A DNA stretch of 64,000 nt from Streptomyces sp. S.PNR 29 (GTDB lineage: Bacteria; Actinomycetota; Actinomycetes; Streptomycetales; Streptomycetaceae): the NCBI RefSeq assembly GCF_030386795.1, contig NZ_JANUQM010000009.1:1-64000 (forward strand), written 5' to 3'. The notes under the pieces are model-generated. The model was not told the origin of the DNA. It made no database searches and saw nothing but the letters and a program-made list of their open reading frames with translations. A program made the translations under genes and the position numbers. Positions 43,157 through 52,191 of this stretch are shown here, in pieces; the stretch's first letter is position 1, and each line of letters opens with the position of its first letter.

Positions 43157-43690
43157 TCACAGATGCAGAAGCATCCGGCTGTTGCCCAAGGTGTTCGGTT
43201 TCACTCGTTCGAGACCGAGGAACTCCGCGACGCCCTCGTCATAGGAACGCAACAGCTCCGCGTAGACATCGGTGTCGACCGGAGTCTCTCCGATCTCCAC
43301 GAAGCCGTGCTTGCCGAAGAAGTCCACTTCGAAGGTCAGACAGAAAACACGGCGAACGCCGAGCCAGCGCGCGGTGTGCAGCAACTTCTCCAGCAACTGA
43401 TGTCCGACGCCCGCGCCCTTCAGGCCGGGCTTCACGGCGAGAGTGCGCACTTCCGCGAGGTCTTCCCACATCACGTGCAGCGCGCCGCAGCCGACCACCT
43501 CGGCGTTGTCGTCCCGTTCCGCGACCCAGAACTCCTGGATGTCCTCGTAAAGCGTCACCGTCGCTTTGTCGAGCAGGATGCCCTCGCGGACGTACGCGTC
43601 GAGGAGACGACGTACGGCCGGGACATCGCTGGTACGGGCCCGCCGGACGGTGATGGCTTTTGCGGTGACTTCGGGGCTCTCTGCTGCCAT
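43157..43690 (-). CDS. argA: N-acetylglutamate synthase, GNAT type
   Basis: 177 aa. Strong resemblance (from memory) to Mycobacterium tuberculosis Rv2747 ArgA: VRRARTSDVPAVRRLLDAY, VTLYEDIQEFWVAE, VVGCGALHVMWEDLAEVRTLAV, the acetyl-CoA loop GLKGAGVGHQLL, and the end VKPNTLGNSRMLL. It makes N-acetylglutamate from glutamate and acetyl-CoA, the first step of arginine synthesis. ATG 43690. Located between lsr2 and a BlaI-type regulator, with no other arg genes nearby. Confidence 0.9.
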   Translation of the reverse strand: MAAESPEVTAKAITVRRARTSDVPAVRRLLDAYVREGILLDKATVTLYEDIQEFWVAERDDNAEVVGCGALHVMWEDLAEVRTLAVKPGLKGAGVGHQLLEKLLHTARWLGVRRVFCLTFEVDFFGKHGFVEIGETPVDTDVYAELLRSYDEGVAEFLGLERVKPNTLGNSRMLLHL

Positions 43691-43699
43691 GAGCGGACG

Positions 43700-44173
43700 C
43701 TATCGCCCGCCGCCTCCCTGAGCGGAGCCGGGGTTGCGGCCGGGGCTATCGGTGGCTTCCGTCTCGGTGGAGGCATTCGATGACGGCGGGGCTTGATCGG
43801 GTTCCGGTGTTTCCGGACCCTGGACGATGCGCAGGGCGTCCCGGAGGGCCTGTCGCTGTTCGTCGCTCATCATCGCGAAGAAGGCGACGAGGGCGGCCGC
43901 GGCGTTGTCACTCTGGGACCAAGCGTCGTTCATCAGCGCGGCGGCGTAGGCGGCACGCGTGGAGACCGCCTCATATCGATAGGCCCGGCCTTCCGCCTCG
44001 CGGCGTACCCAGCCCTTCTGATGGAGATTGTCCAAAACGGTCATCACCGTGGTGTACGCGATGGACCGTTCCTGCTGGAGGTCTTCCAGGACTTCTCGAA
44101 CGGTCACCGGCCGGTTCCACTTCCAGACCCGCGTCATGACCGCGTCTTCGAGTTCTCCCAATGGGCGAGGCAC
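43700..44173 (-). CDS. BlaI/MecI/CopY-family regulator
   Basis: 157 aa. Winged helix in the first ~75 residues (PLGELEDAVMTRVWKWNRPVTVREVLEDLQQ, YTTVMTVLDNLHQKGWVRREAEGRAYRYEAV), helical dimer domain, and a disordered Ser/Pro/Glu/Gly tail from ~118. GTG 44173 has no Shine-Dalgarno, and TATTGT 8 nt upstream suggests a leaderless mRNA. TGTAGTGACA (44225-44234) upstream is like BlaI operators. No beta-lactamase or BlaR protease is adjacent, so the target is elsewhere. Confidence 0.9.
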   Translation of the reverse strand: MPRPLGELEDAVMTRVWKWNRPVTVREVLEDLQQERSIAYTTVMTVLDNLHQKGWVRREAEGRAYRYEAVSTRAAYAAALMNDAWSQSDNAAAALVAFFAMMSDEQRQALRDALRIVQGPETPEPDQAPPSSNASTETEATDSPGRNPGSAQGGGGR

Positions 44174-44314
44174 AACTCAGAACAATAGTGGGAGAACTCG
44201 ACATCTGCGTGACGGACGTGCACTTGTAGTGACAGATGAGAACAAAAAGGGCGTACGACTCTCATGCGCGCGATGTGGTGTGCGCGGAGTCGTACGCCGC
44301 CGGGGGCGATCTGG

Positions 44315-44494
44315 TCAGGCGTCGGGGTGCGCGGGGGCCTGGCGGGCGCCCTCCGCTCGCGCGATGGCGGCGTCGACGGCCGCGTCCTCCTTGGCCTTGT
44401 TGGCGCCGCCCTGGGTCTTCACGATCACCCTGATCACGGCGATGAAGAAGACGGCCATGACGACCGGGGGCAGGAGCGCGGAGACGTAGTCCAT
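44315..44494 (-). CDS. Small single-pass membrane protein (59 aa)
   Basis: A 59-residue frame starts at ATG 44494 and stops at TGA 44315-44317. The first third, LLPPVVMAVFFIAVIRVIV, is one hydrophobic span; the rest is Ala/Glu/Lys-rich and helical (KTQGGANKAKEDAAVDAAIA). It has high third-position GC and good codon choice, and similar short proteins are found in Streptomyces genomes near argA, so I consider it real. No clear ribosome-binding site. Function unknown. Confidence 0.75.
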   Translation of the reverse strand: MDYVSALLPPVVMAVFFIAVIRVIVKTQGGANKAKEDAAVDAAIARAEGARQAPAHPDA

Positions 44495-44539
44495 GGACCC
44501 AGGGTAGCCAGGGGGCGGGGGGCGGCCGGAGCGGGGTGG

Positions 44540-45190
44540 TCAGCCTGCGGCGAGTTGCTGCGGGGGGTTCGCGGGGGGTGGGGTCGGTTTCCGGCGGGGG
44601 AAGACCTCGCCCGGGGTGGGGATGGGGCGCTTCGGGGCCGCGGGGGCCGGGGCGGGGGCGGGTTCGGCGGGGGCGGGGCGTGGGGACGGCTTTTCCACGG
44701 GCTTCTTCTCGGGCTTCTTGGCGGGTTTTTCGTCTGTCTGGGAAAGGCCGCCGGGGAGGGCCGTGAGGAGGCGGGTGCGGGAGGCGGGGACGGTGGGGGT
44801 GCCGGGGGCGGTGGGGACGGCCGGGGTGGTTGCGCAGCGGTTCAGGAGGGCTGCGGCCGCGGGGTTGCCGCTGAGGGCGCGGAGCGCTGCGAGGTCGTCG
44901 GGGGTGGGGTGGTGTCCGGCGCCCAGGGCCTCGTCCAGGAGTGCCAGGTAGCCGACGGCGGAGCCGGGGAGGGCGGCGCGGTACCGGGCCAGGTCGGCCA
45001 CGAGGAAGGCGCGCAGTCGGGCGCCCTCGCGCATCGCCTCGTCGAGCGACTCCACGAGGCGGAGGCAGTTCTGTACGTCCTCGGCCGAGACGGGGCTGGG
45101 ATGGAGGGCGAGGGCGAGGGCGCGGCGGAGCACACGCAGCTCCTCCGCGCCGAACACCATGCCGCCGCGGGATCCGTATGGCGTGGGCAT
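44540..45190 (-). CDS. Hypothetical helical protein with Pro/Lys-rich tail
   Basis: 216 aa from ATG 45190 (MPTPYGSRGG). Residues ~10-110 are a compact all-helical domain (LRRALALALHPSPVSAEDVQNCLRLVESLDEAM, YLALLDEALGAG), the remainder is disordered Ala/Pro/Lys-rich (KPAKKPEKKPVEKP). No catalytic motif is visible. An AT-rich GACAAATTTGAC near-palindrome lies upstream (45213-45224). No ribosome-binding site: possibly leaderless. Confidence 0.8.
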   Translation of the reverse strand: MPTPYGSRGGMVFGAEELRVLRRALALALHPSPVSAEDVQNCLRLVESLDEAMREGARLRAFLVADLARYRAALPGSAVGYLALLDEALGAGHHPTPDDLAALRALSGNPAAAALLNRCATTPAVPTAPGTPTVPASRTRLLTALPGGLSQTDEKPAKKPEKKPVEKPSPRPAPAEPAPAPAPAAPKRPIPTPGEVFPRRKPTPPPANPPQQLAAG

Positions 45191-45384
45191 GCGGCGACGA
45201 TACGCGCTAATCAGACAAATTTGACATAGCGGATGGGTGTGGCGCGGGGGTGCCACTCGGGTGGTGGTGCGGATGCCTGCGGCGGCCTGCGCGGGCGGGG
45301 TGGCGTGGGTGCGCGCCGATCGGCGGCACCCCGTCGCGCCGGGCTGCGGCACCCCGCCCGGGCACCGCAACGCCGGTCACGTGC

Positions 45385-46182
45385 TCACAGGCGGGAGACG
45401 TTCCGTTCGTACACCAGACGGAGTCCGATCAGTGTCAGCCACGGCTCGTGTTCGTCGATGACCGAGGACTCGCCCAGAACCATCGGCGCCAGTCCGCCCG
45501 TCGCGATCACCGTCACGTCGTCCGGGTCGTCGGCGAGTTCGCGGGCCATGCGGTTGACGACCCCGTCGACCTGGCCGGCGAAGCCGTAGACGATGCCCGA
45601 CTGCATCGCCTCGACCGTGTTCTTGCCGATCACGCTCCGGGGGCGGGCCACCTCGATCTTGCGGAGCTGGGCGCCCTTGACACCGAGGGCCTCGACGGAG
45701 ATCTCTATGCCGGGGGCGATGACACCGCCGACGTACTCCCCGCGGGCGGACACCGCGTCGAACGTCGTCGCCGTACCGAAGTCGACGACGATCGCGGGGC
45801 CGCCGAAGAGGTCGACCGCCGCCACCGCGTTGATGATGCGGTCGGCGCCCACCTCCTTGGGGTTGTCGGTCAGGATCGGTACGCCCGTCTTGACACCCGG
45901 TTCGACGAGGACCGCCGGGACGTCGCCGTAGTAGCGGCGGGTCACCTCGCGGAGCTCGTGCAGGACCGACGGGACGGTCGCGCAGATGGCGATGCCGTCG
46001 ATGCCGTCGCCCAGCTCGTCGCCGAGGAGCGGGTGCATGCCCATCAGTCCCTGGAGCAGGACCGCGAGCTCGTCGGCCGTGCGGCGCGCGTCCGTGGAGA
46101 TGCGCCAGTGTTCGACGATGTCCTCGCCGTCGAAGAGGCCGAGGACGGTGTGGGTGTTGCCTACGTCGATCGTCAGCAGCAT
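45385..46182 (-). CDS. coaX: Type III pantothenate kinase
   Basis: 265 aa ASKHA-fold kinase making 4'-phosphopantothenate, first step of CoA synthesis. N-terminal phosphate loop TIDVGNTHTVLGLF, pantothenate-site VGADRIINAVAA, and the phosphate-2 loop VVDFGTATTFD are present. Type III enzymes are not feedback-inhibited by CoA. ATG 46182. Last gene of the panC-nadB-nadC-coaX run, 17 bp after nadC; the operon thus joins NAD and CoA synthesis. Confidence 0.96.
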   Translation of the reverse strand: MLLTIDVGNTHTVLGLFDGEDIVEHWRISTDARRTADELAVLLQGLMGMHPLLGDELGDGIDGIAICATVPSVLHELREVTRRYYGDVPAVLVEPGVKTGVPILTDNPKEVGADRIINAVAAVDLFGGPAIVVDFGTATTFDAVSARGEYVGGVIAPGIEISVEALGVKGAQLRKIEVARPRSVIGKNTVEAMQSGIVYGFAGQVDGVVNRMARELADDPDDVTVIATGGLAPMVLGESSVIDEHEPWLTLIGLRLVYERNVSRL

Positions 46183-46199
46183 GGCCCGTACCCGCTCCC

Positions 46200-47174
46200 C
46201 TATTCCGCCGGCCGCAGGTCCAGGCCGATGTCCAGGATCGGCGAGGAGTGGGTGAGGGCCCCTACGGCCAGGTAGTCGACGCCCGTGTCCGCGTACGCCC
46301 TGGCGTTGGCCAGGGTCAGGCGGCCGGACGCCTCCAGCATCGCCCTGCCATCGACGACGGCCACGGCCTCCTCGCACTCGCCGGGCGTGAAGTTGTCCAG
46401 GAGGATCAGGTCGGCACCGGCGTCCACGACCTCGCGCAGCTGGTGCAGGGTGTCCACCTCGACCTCGATGGGGACGTCCGGGAAGCGTTCGCGGACCGCC
46501 TTGAAGGCCTCGGCGACGCCGCCCGCGGCGACCACGTGGTTGTCCTTGACCAGGGCCGCGTCCGACAGGGACATGCGGTGGTTGACGCCTCCGCCGCAGC
46601 GGACCGCGTACTTCTCCAGGGAGCGCAGGCCGGGGGTGGTCTTGCGGGTGTCGCGGACCCTGGCCTTCGTGTCCTGAAGGGCGTCCGCCCACGCGCGCGT
46701 GGCGGTTGCGATGCCCGACAGGCGGCAGAGGATGTTCAGCGCGCTGCGTTCGGCCGTGAGGAGGTCGCGGGTGCGGGTGGTGATGGAGAGGAGCTTCTGG
46801 CCCGCCTCCACGCGGTCGCCGTCCTCCGCGTGGCGTTCCACGGCCAGTTCCTCTTCGCAGACCACGGAGATGACCGCTTCGGCGATCCTGAGGCCCGCCA
46901 CCACGCCCGCCTCACGTGCCGTGAAGTCGGCGGTGGCGACGGCGTCCTCGGGGATCGTCGCGACCGTGGTCACGTCCACACCGTGGGCCAGGTCCTCCTG
47001 GATGGCCACGTTGGCGATGTCCTCGACCTCCACGGGGTCGAGTCCGGCGTCGGCCAGGAGCTGGGCGAGCGCGGGGTCGAGCCCGCACTCCAGGTATTCC
47101 TCGTCGGCGGCCGCGCCGCAGGCGCAGCCGTCGCCGCAGCCGCCCTGGGCGAGGGGAAGGTCGGGGGTGGTCAC
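46200..47174 (-). CDS. nadC: Nicotinate-nucleotide pyrophosphorylase (quinolinate phosphoribosyltransferase)
   Basis: 324 aa. Converts quinolinate and PRPP to nicotinate mononucleotide. Type II PRTase motifs: NILCRLSGIATATRAW, RDTRKTTPGLRSLEKYAVRCGG, NHRMSLSDAALVKDNH and the PRPP-end LEASGRLTLANA. A Cys-rich N-terminal extension GGCGDGCACG is an actinobacterial feature. GTG 47174 has AGGAG 11 nt upstream; GTG 47183 overlaps the nadB stop (GTGA) but is only 2 nt from the site. Follows nadB as the next pathway step. Confidence 0.95.
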   Translation of the reverse strand: MTTPDLPLAQGGCGDGCACGAAADEEYLECGLDPALAQLLADAGLDPVEVEDIANVAIQEDLAHGVDVTTVATIPEDAVATADFTAREAGVVAGLRIAEAVISVVCEEELAVERHAEDGDRVEAGQKLLSITTRTRDLLTAERSALNILCRLSGIATATRAWADALQDTKARVRDTRKTTPGLRSLEKYAVRCGGGVNHRMSLSDAALVKDNHVVAAGGVAEAFKAVRERFPDVPIEVEVDTLHQLREVVDAGADLILLDNFTPGECEEAVAVVDGRAMLEASGRLTLANARAYADTGVDYLAVGALTHSSPILDIGLDLRPAE

Positions 47175-47179
47175 TTTTG

Positions 47180-48895
47180 TCACTGCTCCTGGAGAGGCCG
47201 GCTGATCGGGGGGAAGTCTGCGGTATCCGTGGTGTTCACGGCCAGCGTGCGGTCGGGGTTCAGGCGTACGACGATGTGGCGGCGCCATGCCGTGTCGTCG
47301 CGGTCGGCGTGGTCCTCGCGCCAGTGGCAGCCGCGGGTCTCCTCACGGAGCAGGGCCGCGGCGACCAGGACGCGGGCCACGCACAGGAGGTTGGTGGCCT
47401 CCCAGGTGTCGACGCCGGGCTCGGCCGTCTTGCCGTTCTCGTCGAGGGCGTCCCGGGCGTCGGCGTGCAGCCGCTGGAGCTGTTCGGCGGCCTTGGTGAG
47501 GGATTCCGCCGAGCGCAGGACGCCGGCGCCGTCCGTCATGATGCGCTGGATCGCGAAGCGGGCCTCGGCCGCCTGCAGGGGATGGGCCGGCTTCTCGGGG
47601 TGCTCCACGGGTTGCGGCACGCGCGCGTGGAAGCCGTTCTCCGCGTGGTTGTCCGCGATGTCCGCGGCGATGCGCTCGGCGTAGACCAGGCCCTCCAGGA
47701 GGGAGTTGGACGCGAGGCGGTTGGCGCCGTGCACGCCGGTACAGGCGACCTCGCCGCACGCGTACAGGCCGGGGACGGTGGTGCGGCCGTGGGAGTCCGT
47801 GCGGACTCCGCCGGAGGCGTAGTGGGCCGCCGGCGCCACGGGGACGGGTTCCGTGACCGGGTCGATGCCGTGGGCCCGGCAGGCGGCCAGGATCGTCGGG
47901 AAGCGGTGTTCCCACATGTCGGCGCCGAAGTGCCGGGCGTCGAGGTACATGTGCTCGGCGTCCTGCTCCTGCATGCGGCGCAGGATGCCCTTGGCGACGA
48001 TGTCCCGGGGGGCGAGTTCCGCGAGTTCGTGCTGCCCGGCCATGAAGCGCACGCCGTCGGCGTCGACCAGGTGGGCGCCTTCGCCGCGTACGGCCTCGGA
48101 GACCAGGGGCTGCTGGCCCTCCGCCTGCGGGCCGAGGAAGAGGACGGTGGGGTGGAACTGGACGAACTCCAGGTCGCTCACCTCGGCGCCCGCGCGGAGG
48201 GCGAGGGCCACGCCGTCGCCGGTGGAGACGGACGGGTTGGTCGTCGCGGAGAAGACCTGGCCCATGCCGCCGGTGGCCAGGACCACGGCGGGGGCGTGGA
48301 CAGCTCCCACGCCGTCGTGCTGGCCCTCGCCCATGACATGCAGGGTGACGCCCGCGGTGCGGCCGTCGGCGTCCGTCAGCAGGTCCAGGACCAGGGCGTT
48401 CTCGATCGTGCGCACACCGCGCGCGCGTACCGCCTCGACGAGCGCGCGGGAGATCTCCGCGCCGGTGGCGTCGCCGCCGGCGTGGGCGATGCGGCGGCGG
48501 TGGTGGCCGCCCTCGCGGGTGAGTTCCAGGCCGCCTTCCGACGACTCGTCGAACTGGGCGCCGGTGTCGATCAGCCGGCGTACGGCGCCGGGGCCCTCGG
48601 TGACCAGGAGCCGTACGGCCTCCTCGTCGCACAGGCCCGCGCCGGCGACCAGGGTGTCGTCCAGGTGCTGTTCGGGGGTGTCGCCCTCGCCGAGGGCCGC
48701 GGCGATGCCGCCCTGGGCCCAGCGGGTGGAGCCGTCGTCGAGGCGGGCCTTGGTGACGACGACGGTGTTCAGGCCCGCGGCCTCGCAGCGCAGGGCCGCG
48801 GTGAGGCCGGCGACGCCGGAGCCGACGACCACCACGTCCGCCGGGATGGACCACCCGGGGGCGGGCGCGTGCAGTCGTATGCCTGTGCTGGTCAC
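47180..48895 (-). CDS. nadB: L-aspartate oxidase
   Basis: 571 aa flavoprotein making iminoaspartate for quinolinate synthesis. FAD-binding VVVGSGVAGLTAALRCEAAG at the N-terminus, SRG-type STRWAQGGIAAAL, HRRRIAHAGGDATG, and the FAD-binding C-terminal GLYACGEVACTGVHGANRLASNSLLEGLV. GTG 48895 overlaps the stop of panC by 4 bp (GTGA). No nadA is in the window; in Streptomyces it is elsewhere. Confidence 0.97.
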   Translation of the reverse strand: MTSTGIRLHAPAPGWSIPADVVVVGSGVAGLTAALRCEAAGLNTVVVTKARLDDGSTRWAQGGIAAALGEGDTPEQHLDDTLVAGAGLCDEEAVRLLVTEGPGAVRRLIDTGAQFDESSEGGLELTREGGHHRRRIAHAGGDATGAEISRALVEAVRARGVRTIENALVLDLLTDADGRTAGVTLHVMGEGQHDGVGAVHAPAVVLATGGMGQVFSATTNPSVSTGDGVALALRAGAEVSDLEFVQFHPTVLFLGPQAEGQQPLVSEAVRGEGAHLVDADGVRFMAGQHELAELAPRDIVAKGILRRMQEQDAEHMYLDARHFGADMWEHRFPTILAACRAHGIDPVTEPVPVAPAAHYASGGVRTDSHGRTTVPGLYACGEVACTGVHGANRLASNSLLEGLVYAERIAADIADNHAENGFHARVPQPVEHPEKPAHPLQAAEARFAIQRIMTDGAGVLRSAESLTKAAEQLQRLHADARDALDENGKTAEPGVDTWEATNLLCVARVLVAAALLREETRGCHWREDHADRDDTAWRRHIVVRLNPDRTLAVNTTDTADFPPISRPLQEQ

Positions 48896-49884
48896 GAGGC
48901 GGCTCCGAAGGTGAGGGGAATGTTGTCGATCAGCCGGGTCGTCCCGACCCGGGCGGCGACGGCGAGGACGGCCTCGCCGGTGAAGTCGTCCCCGACCTCG
49001 GTGAAGTCGGAGGGGTCGACGAGGGCGAGGTAGTCCAGTTCGAGCGGCGGGTCGAGGCGGGTGGCCTCGTCGAGGACGAGGTGGGCGGCCGCACGGACGG
49101 CGGAGGGGCCGGCCGGGGAGGCCTTGGCGACGGCGTGCGCGTCGGCGGCCGCGCGGGACTCCCCTATGGCGCTGAGCGCCTCGGCACGCGCGTGCGTGGC
49201 GGGCACCTCACGGGCCCGTGCGCGCAGCGCCTCCTGGGCGGCGTGCCGGTCCTGGCCCGCGAACAGGGCCTGGGACAGGGCGAGCGCGGTGCGGCGTTCC
49301 GCGGGCGAGAGGTAGCGGTTGCGGCTGGACAGGGCCAGGCCGTCCTCCTCGCGGACGGTGGGCACGCCGACGATCTCGACGCCGAAGTTCAGATCCCGCA
49401 CCATCCGGCGGATCAGGGCGAGCTGCTGGGCGTCCTTCTGCCCGTACAGGGCGACGTCCGGGCGGGTGAGGTGCAGCAGCTTGGCGACGACGGTGAGCAT
49501 GCCGTCGAAGTGGCCGGGGCGGGAGGCGCCCTCCAGGCGTTCGCCCATCGGTCCGGCGCTGATGCGGACCTGGGGTTCGCCGCCCGGGTAGACCTCCTCC
49601 ACCGAGGGGGCGAACACGACGTCCGCGCCCGACAGTCCGGCGAGCTTGAGGTCGGCTTCCAGGGTGCGCGGGTAACGGTCGAGGTCCTCGCCCTTGCCGA
49701 ACTGCAGTGGGTTGACGAAGACGGTGACGACGACCTCGCCGTCGGGGCCGGCGATCTCGCGCGCGGTGCGGATGAGGGTGGCGTGCCCCTCGTGCAGGGC
49801 GCCCATGGTCATCACGACGGCCCGGCGACCATGGCGCACACGCGCGTGCAGCTCGTCGGCGGTGCGCAACAGGGTGGTGGTCAT
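48892..49884 (-). CDS. panC: Pantothenate synthetase
   Basis: 330 aa. Joins pantoate and beta-alanine. MTMGALHEGHATLIRTA (the MGALHEGH signature), TVFVNPLQFGKGEDLDRYPRTL, YGQKDAQQLALIRRMV and the C-terminal LSSRNRYLS are present. It is ~40 residues longer than E. coli PanC, with an Ala-rich insert (~240-285). ATG 49884 overlaps the stop of the upstream DUF2520 gene (ATGA), so they are coupled. Confidence 0.97.
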   Translation of the reverse strand: MTTTLLRTADELHARVRHGRRAVVMTMGALHEGHATLIRTAREIAGPDGEVVVTVFVNPLQFGKGEDLDRYPRTLEADLKLAGLSGADVVFAPSVEEVYPGGEPQVRISAGPMGERLEGASRPGHFDGMLTVVAKLLHLTRPDVALYGQKDAQQLALIRRMVRDLNFGVEIVGVPTVREEDGLALSSRNRYLSPAERRTALALSQALFAGQDRHAAQEALRARAREVPATHARAEALSAIGESRAAADAHAVAKASPAGPSAVRAAAHLVLDEATRLDPPLELDYLALVDPSDFTEVGDDFTGEAVLAVAARVGTTRLIDNIPLTFGAAS

Positions 49885-50810
49885 CCGGCGTCTCCCTCGG
49901 TGCCGTCGGTGCCGTCGGCGAGTACCCCGAGGAGGTCCTCGGCGAGTTCCGGCTTCAGCAGGCCGTGGGCGAGCGCCCGGTCGGCGGTCGCGCGCGCCAT
50001 CGCCAGGTAGCCGGCGACGGCCTGCGGGGCGTGCCTGCGCAGCTCGGTGACGTGCGCGGCGACCGTGCCCGCGTCCCCGCGCGCGACGGGGCCGGTCAGG
50101 GCGGCGTCGCCGGAGCGCAGGGCGTTGTCGAGGGCGGCGCCCAGCAGCGGGCCGAGCATCCGGTCGGGGGCCTCGACGCCGGCCTCGCGCAGCAGTTCCA
50201 GGGACTGGGCGACGAGGGTGACCAGGTGGTTGGCGCCGAGTGCGAGGGCCGCGTGGTACAGCGGGCGCATCTCCTCGGCGATCCACTCGGGCTCGCCGCC
50301 CATCTCGATGACGAGGGCCTCGGCGGCCAGGCGCAGCTCCTCGGGCGCCGTGACGCCGAAGGAGCATCCGGCCAGGCGCTGCACGTCGACGGGCGTGCCG
50401 GTGAAGGTCATCGCCGGATGCAGGGCGAGCGGCAGGGCGCCCGCGCGGAGGGCGGGGTCCAGCACCTTGGCGCCGTACCGCCCGGAGGTGTGCACGAGCA
50501 GCTGGCCCGGCCGCACGGCCCCGGTCTCGGCGAGCCCGGCCACGAGAGGGGGCAGGGCGTCGTCGGGGACGGTCAGCAGGACCAGCTCGGCGCGCGCCAG
50601 GACCTCGACGGGCGGCACGACCGGCACGTCGGGGAGCAGGGCCGCGGCGCGCCTTCTGGAGGCCTCGGAGACCCCGGAGACGGCCACCGGGCGGTGCCCG
50701 GCGAGCTGGAGGGACGCCGCGAGCGCGGGGCCCACGCGGCCGGCGCCGACGACGCCGACGGTGAGCCGCGCGGGGCGGTCCTTGGGGTCTGGTTGTTGGA
50801 CTGTACTCAC
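49881..50810 (-). CDS. Rossmann-like DUF2520 protein, possible ketopantoate reductase (PanG type)
   Basis: 309 aa. N-terminal NAD(P)-binding GVVGAGRVGPALAASLQLAGH, followed by VLLTVPDDALPPLVAGLAE and LVHTSGRYGAKVLDPAL, and a C-terminal helical domain (ALALGANHLVTLVAQSLELLREAG) as in 6-phosphogluconate dehydrogenase-fold enzymes. DUF2520 proteins include PanG of Francisella, an alternative ketopantoate reductase. Translational coupling to panC supports this role, but reaction is inferred. GTG 50810. First gene of the cofactor operon. Confidence 0.85.
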   Translation of the reverse strand: MSTVQQPDPKDRPARLTVGVVGAGRVGPALAASLQLAGHRPVAVSGVSEASRRRAAALLPDVPVVPPVEVLARAELVLLTVPDDALPPLVAGLAETGAVRPGQLLVHTSGRYGAKVLDPALRAGALPLALHPAMTFTGTPVDVQRLAGCSFGVTAPEELRLAAEALVIEMGGEPEWIAEEMRPLYHAALALGANHLVTLVAQSLELLREAGVEAPDRMLGPLLGAALDNALRSGDAALTGPVARGDAGTVAAHVTELRRHAPQAVAGYLAMARATADRALAHGLLKPELAEDLLGVLADGTDGTEGDAG

Positions 50811-50994
50811 GCGACGGCGGCCTTCCCGTTCCAGTCCGCTTCGGGTACCGGACGATTTCTCGTCATGTTAACGCGATCGGTTCGAGCGGTGTTCGGTTGT
50901 CCACAGGCTGTGGGTTTCCGTGCGGCGCTCACCTATGAGTCCGGGTACGGAAATGCGGGTGCCCGCGCGGCCCGGTGCGCGTCATGATCCGGGG

Positions 50995-52191
50995 ATGAGC
51001 GATACGGCGGAGCAGGGCGGACAGCGGGTGGACGGGGTGTCCGACGAGGAGCGGCGCGGGCGGCTGCGTGAACGGCGCACAGCGGCGCACCGCAGCGCAC
51101 GACGTGTGTTCGCGCGCCTCGGTTTCCAGAAGACCCTCCGGGAGCGCCTGGCACTGCTGGACGCGGCGGAGGACGTGTACGACCTGGACGAGCCGTCGGA
51201 CCTGTACGGCGACGGCGTCGTCGAGGCCCTGGAGGAGAAGGTGGCCGCGCTGCTCGGCCTGGAGGGCGCGGCGTTCTTCCCGACGGGCACGATGGCCCAG
51301 CAGGTGGCCCTGCGCTGCTGGGCGGGCCGCACCGGCAGCCCGACGGTCGCCCTGCACGCGCTCGGCCATCCCGAGGTGCACGAGCGGAACGCGTTCAGCC
51401 AGGTCAGCGGTCTGCGCCCGGTGCGGGTGACGAGCGAGCCCCGGCTGCCGACCGCCGCCGAGGTGCGGGACTTCGAGGAGCCCTTCGGGGCGCTGATGCT
51501 GGAGTTGCCCCTCAGGGACGCCGGTTTTCTGCTGCCCACCTGGGAGGAGCTGTCCGAGGTCGTCGAGGCGGCACGGGAACGTGACGCGGTGGTGCACTTC
51601 GACGGGGCCCGCCTGTGGGAGTCCACCGTCCACTTCGGCCGGCCCCTGGACGAGATAGCGGGCCTGGCCGACAGCGTCTACGTGTCGTTCTACAAGTCCC
51701 TCGACGGCTTCGGCGGCGCCGCCCTCGCCGGTCCGAAGACGCTGGTGGAGGAGGCGAAGGCCTGGCGGCACCGCTACGGCGGCACGGTCTTCCAGCAGTT
51801 CCCCACGGCGCTGTCGGCGCTGGTCGGGCTGGAGCGGGAGCTGCCCCGGCTGCCGGAGTACGTGGCCCACGCGCGTGTGGTGGCCGCCGCGCTGCGCGAG
51901 GGCTTCGCGGCGGCCGGCCTGCCGTGGGCGCGCGTGTACCCCGAGGTGCCGCACACCCATGACTTCCAGGTGTGGCTGCCGTACGACGCCGAGGCCGCCG
52001 CGGAGGCGGCGGTCCGGACGGCCGAGGAGACGGGCTCCGTGCTCTTCGCCCACGGCTGGGACCAGAAGGGACCGGGCCTGTGCTGCACCGAGGTCTACGT
52101 ACGGGCCCCCGGCCTGGAGTGGACGGCGGGGGACGTGAAGGCGGCGGTCGCGGAGTTCGTCTCCCGGCTGACGCAGGAGGTCAGGCGGTAG
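50995..52191 (+). CDS. Threonine aldolase / beta-eliminating lyase family PLP enzyme
   Basis: 398 aa fold-type I PLP enzyme. The PLP Lys is in VYVSFYKSLDGFGGAAL; other family features are GLEGAAFFPTGTMAQQVAL, the His of HALGHPEVHE, and HFDGARLWES. It is longer than most threonine aldolases because of an N-terminal Arg-rich segment (residues ~15-45). Cleaves beta-hydroxy amino acids to glycine and aldehyde in the family; substrate not proved. ATG 50995 is preceded by CCGGGG. It ends in an 11-bp overlap with the convergent small gene. Confidence 0.9.
   Translation: MSDTAEQGGQRVDGVSDEERRGRLRERRTAAHRSARRVFARLGFQKTLRERLALLDAAEDVYDLDEPSDLYGDGVVEALEEKVAALLGLEGAAFFPTGTMAQQVALRCWAGRTGSPTVALHALGHPEVHERNAFSQVSGLRPVRVTSEPRLPTAAEVRDFEEPFGALMLELPLRDAGFLLPTWEELSEVVEAARERDAVVHFDGARLWESTVHFGRPLDEIAGLADSVYVSFYKSLDGFGGAALAGPKTLVEEAKAWRHRYGGTVFQQFPTALSALVGLERELPRLPEYVAHARVVAAALREGFAAAGLPWARVYPEVPHTHDFQVWLPYDAEAAAEAAVRTAEETGSVLFAHGWDQKGPGLCCTEVYVRAPGLEWTAGDVKAAVAEFVSRLTQEVRR

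Noticed and set aside
45213..45224. Operator at GACAAATTTGAC
   Set aside because: Only a short AT-rich near-palindrome with no consistent promoter; not enough to call.
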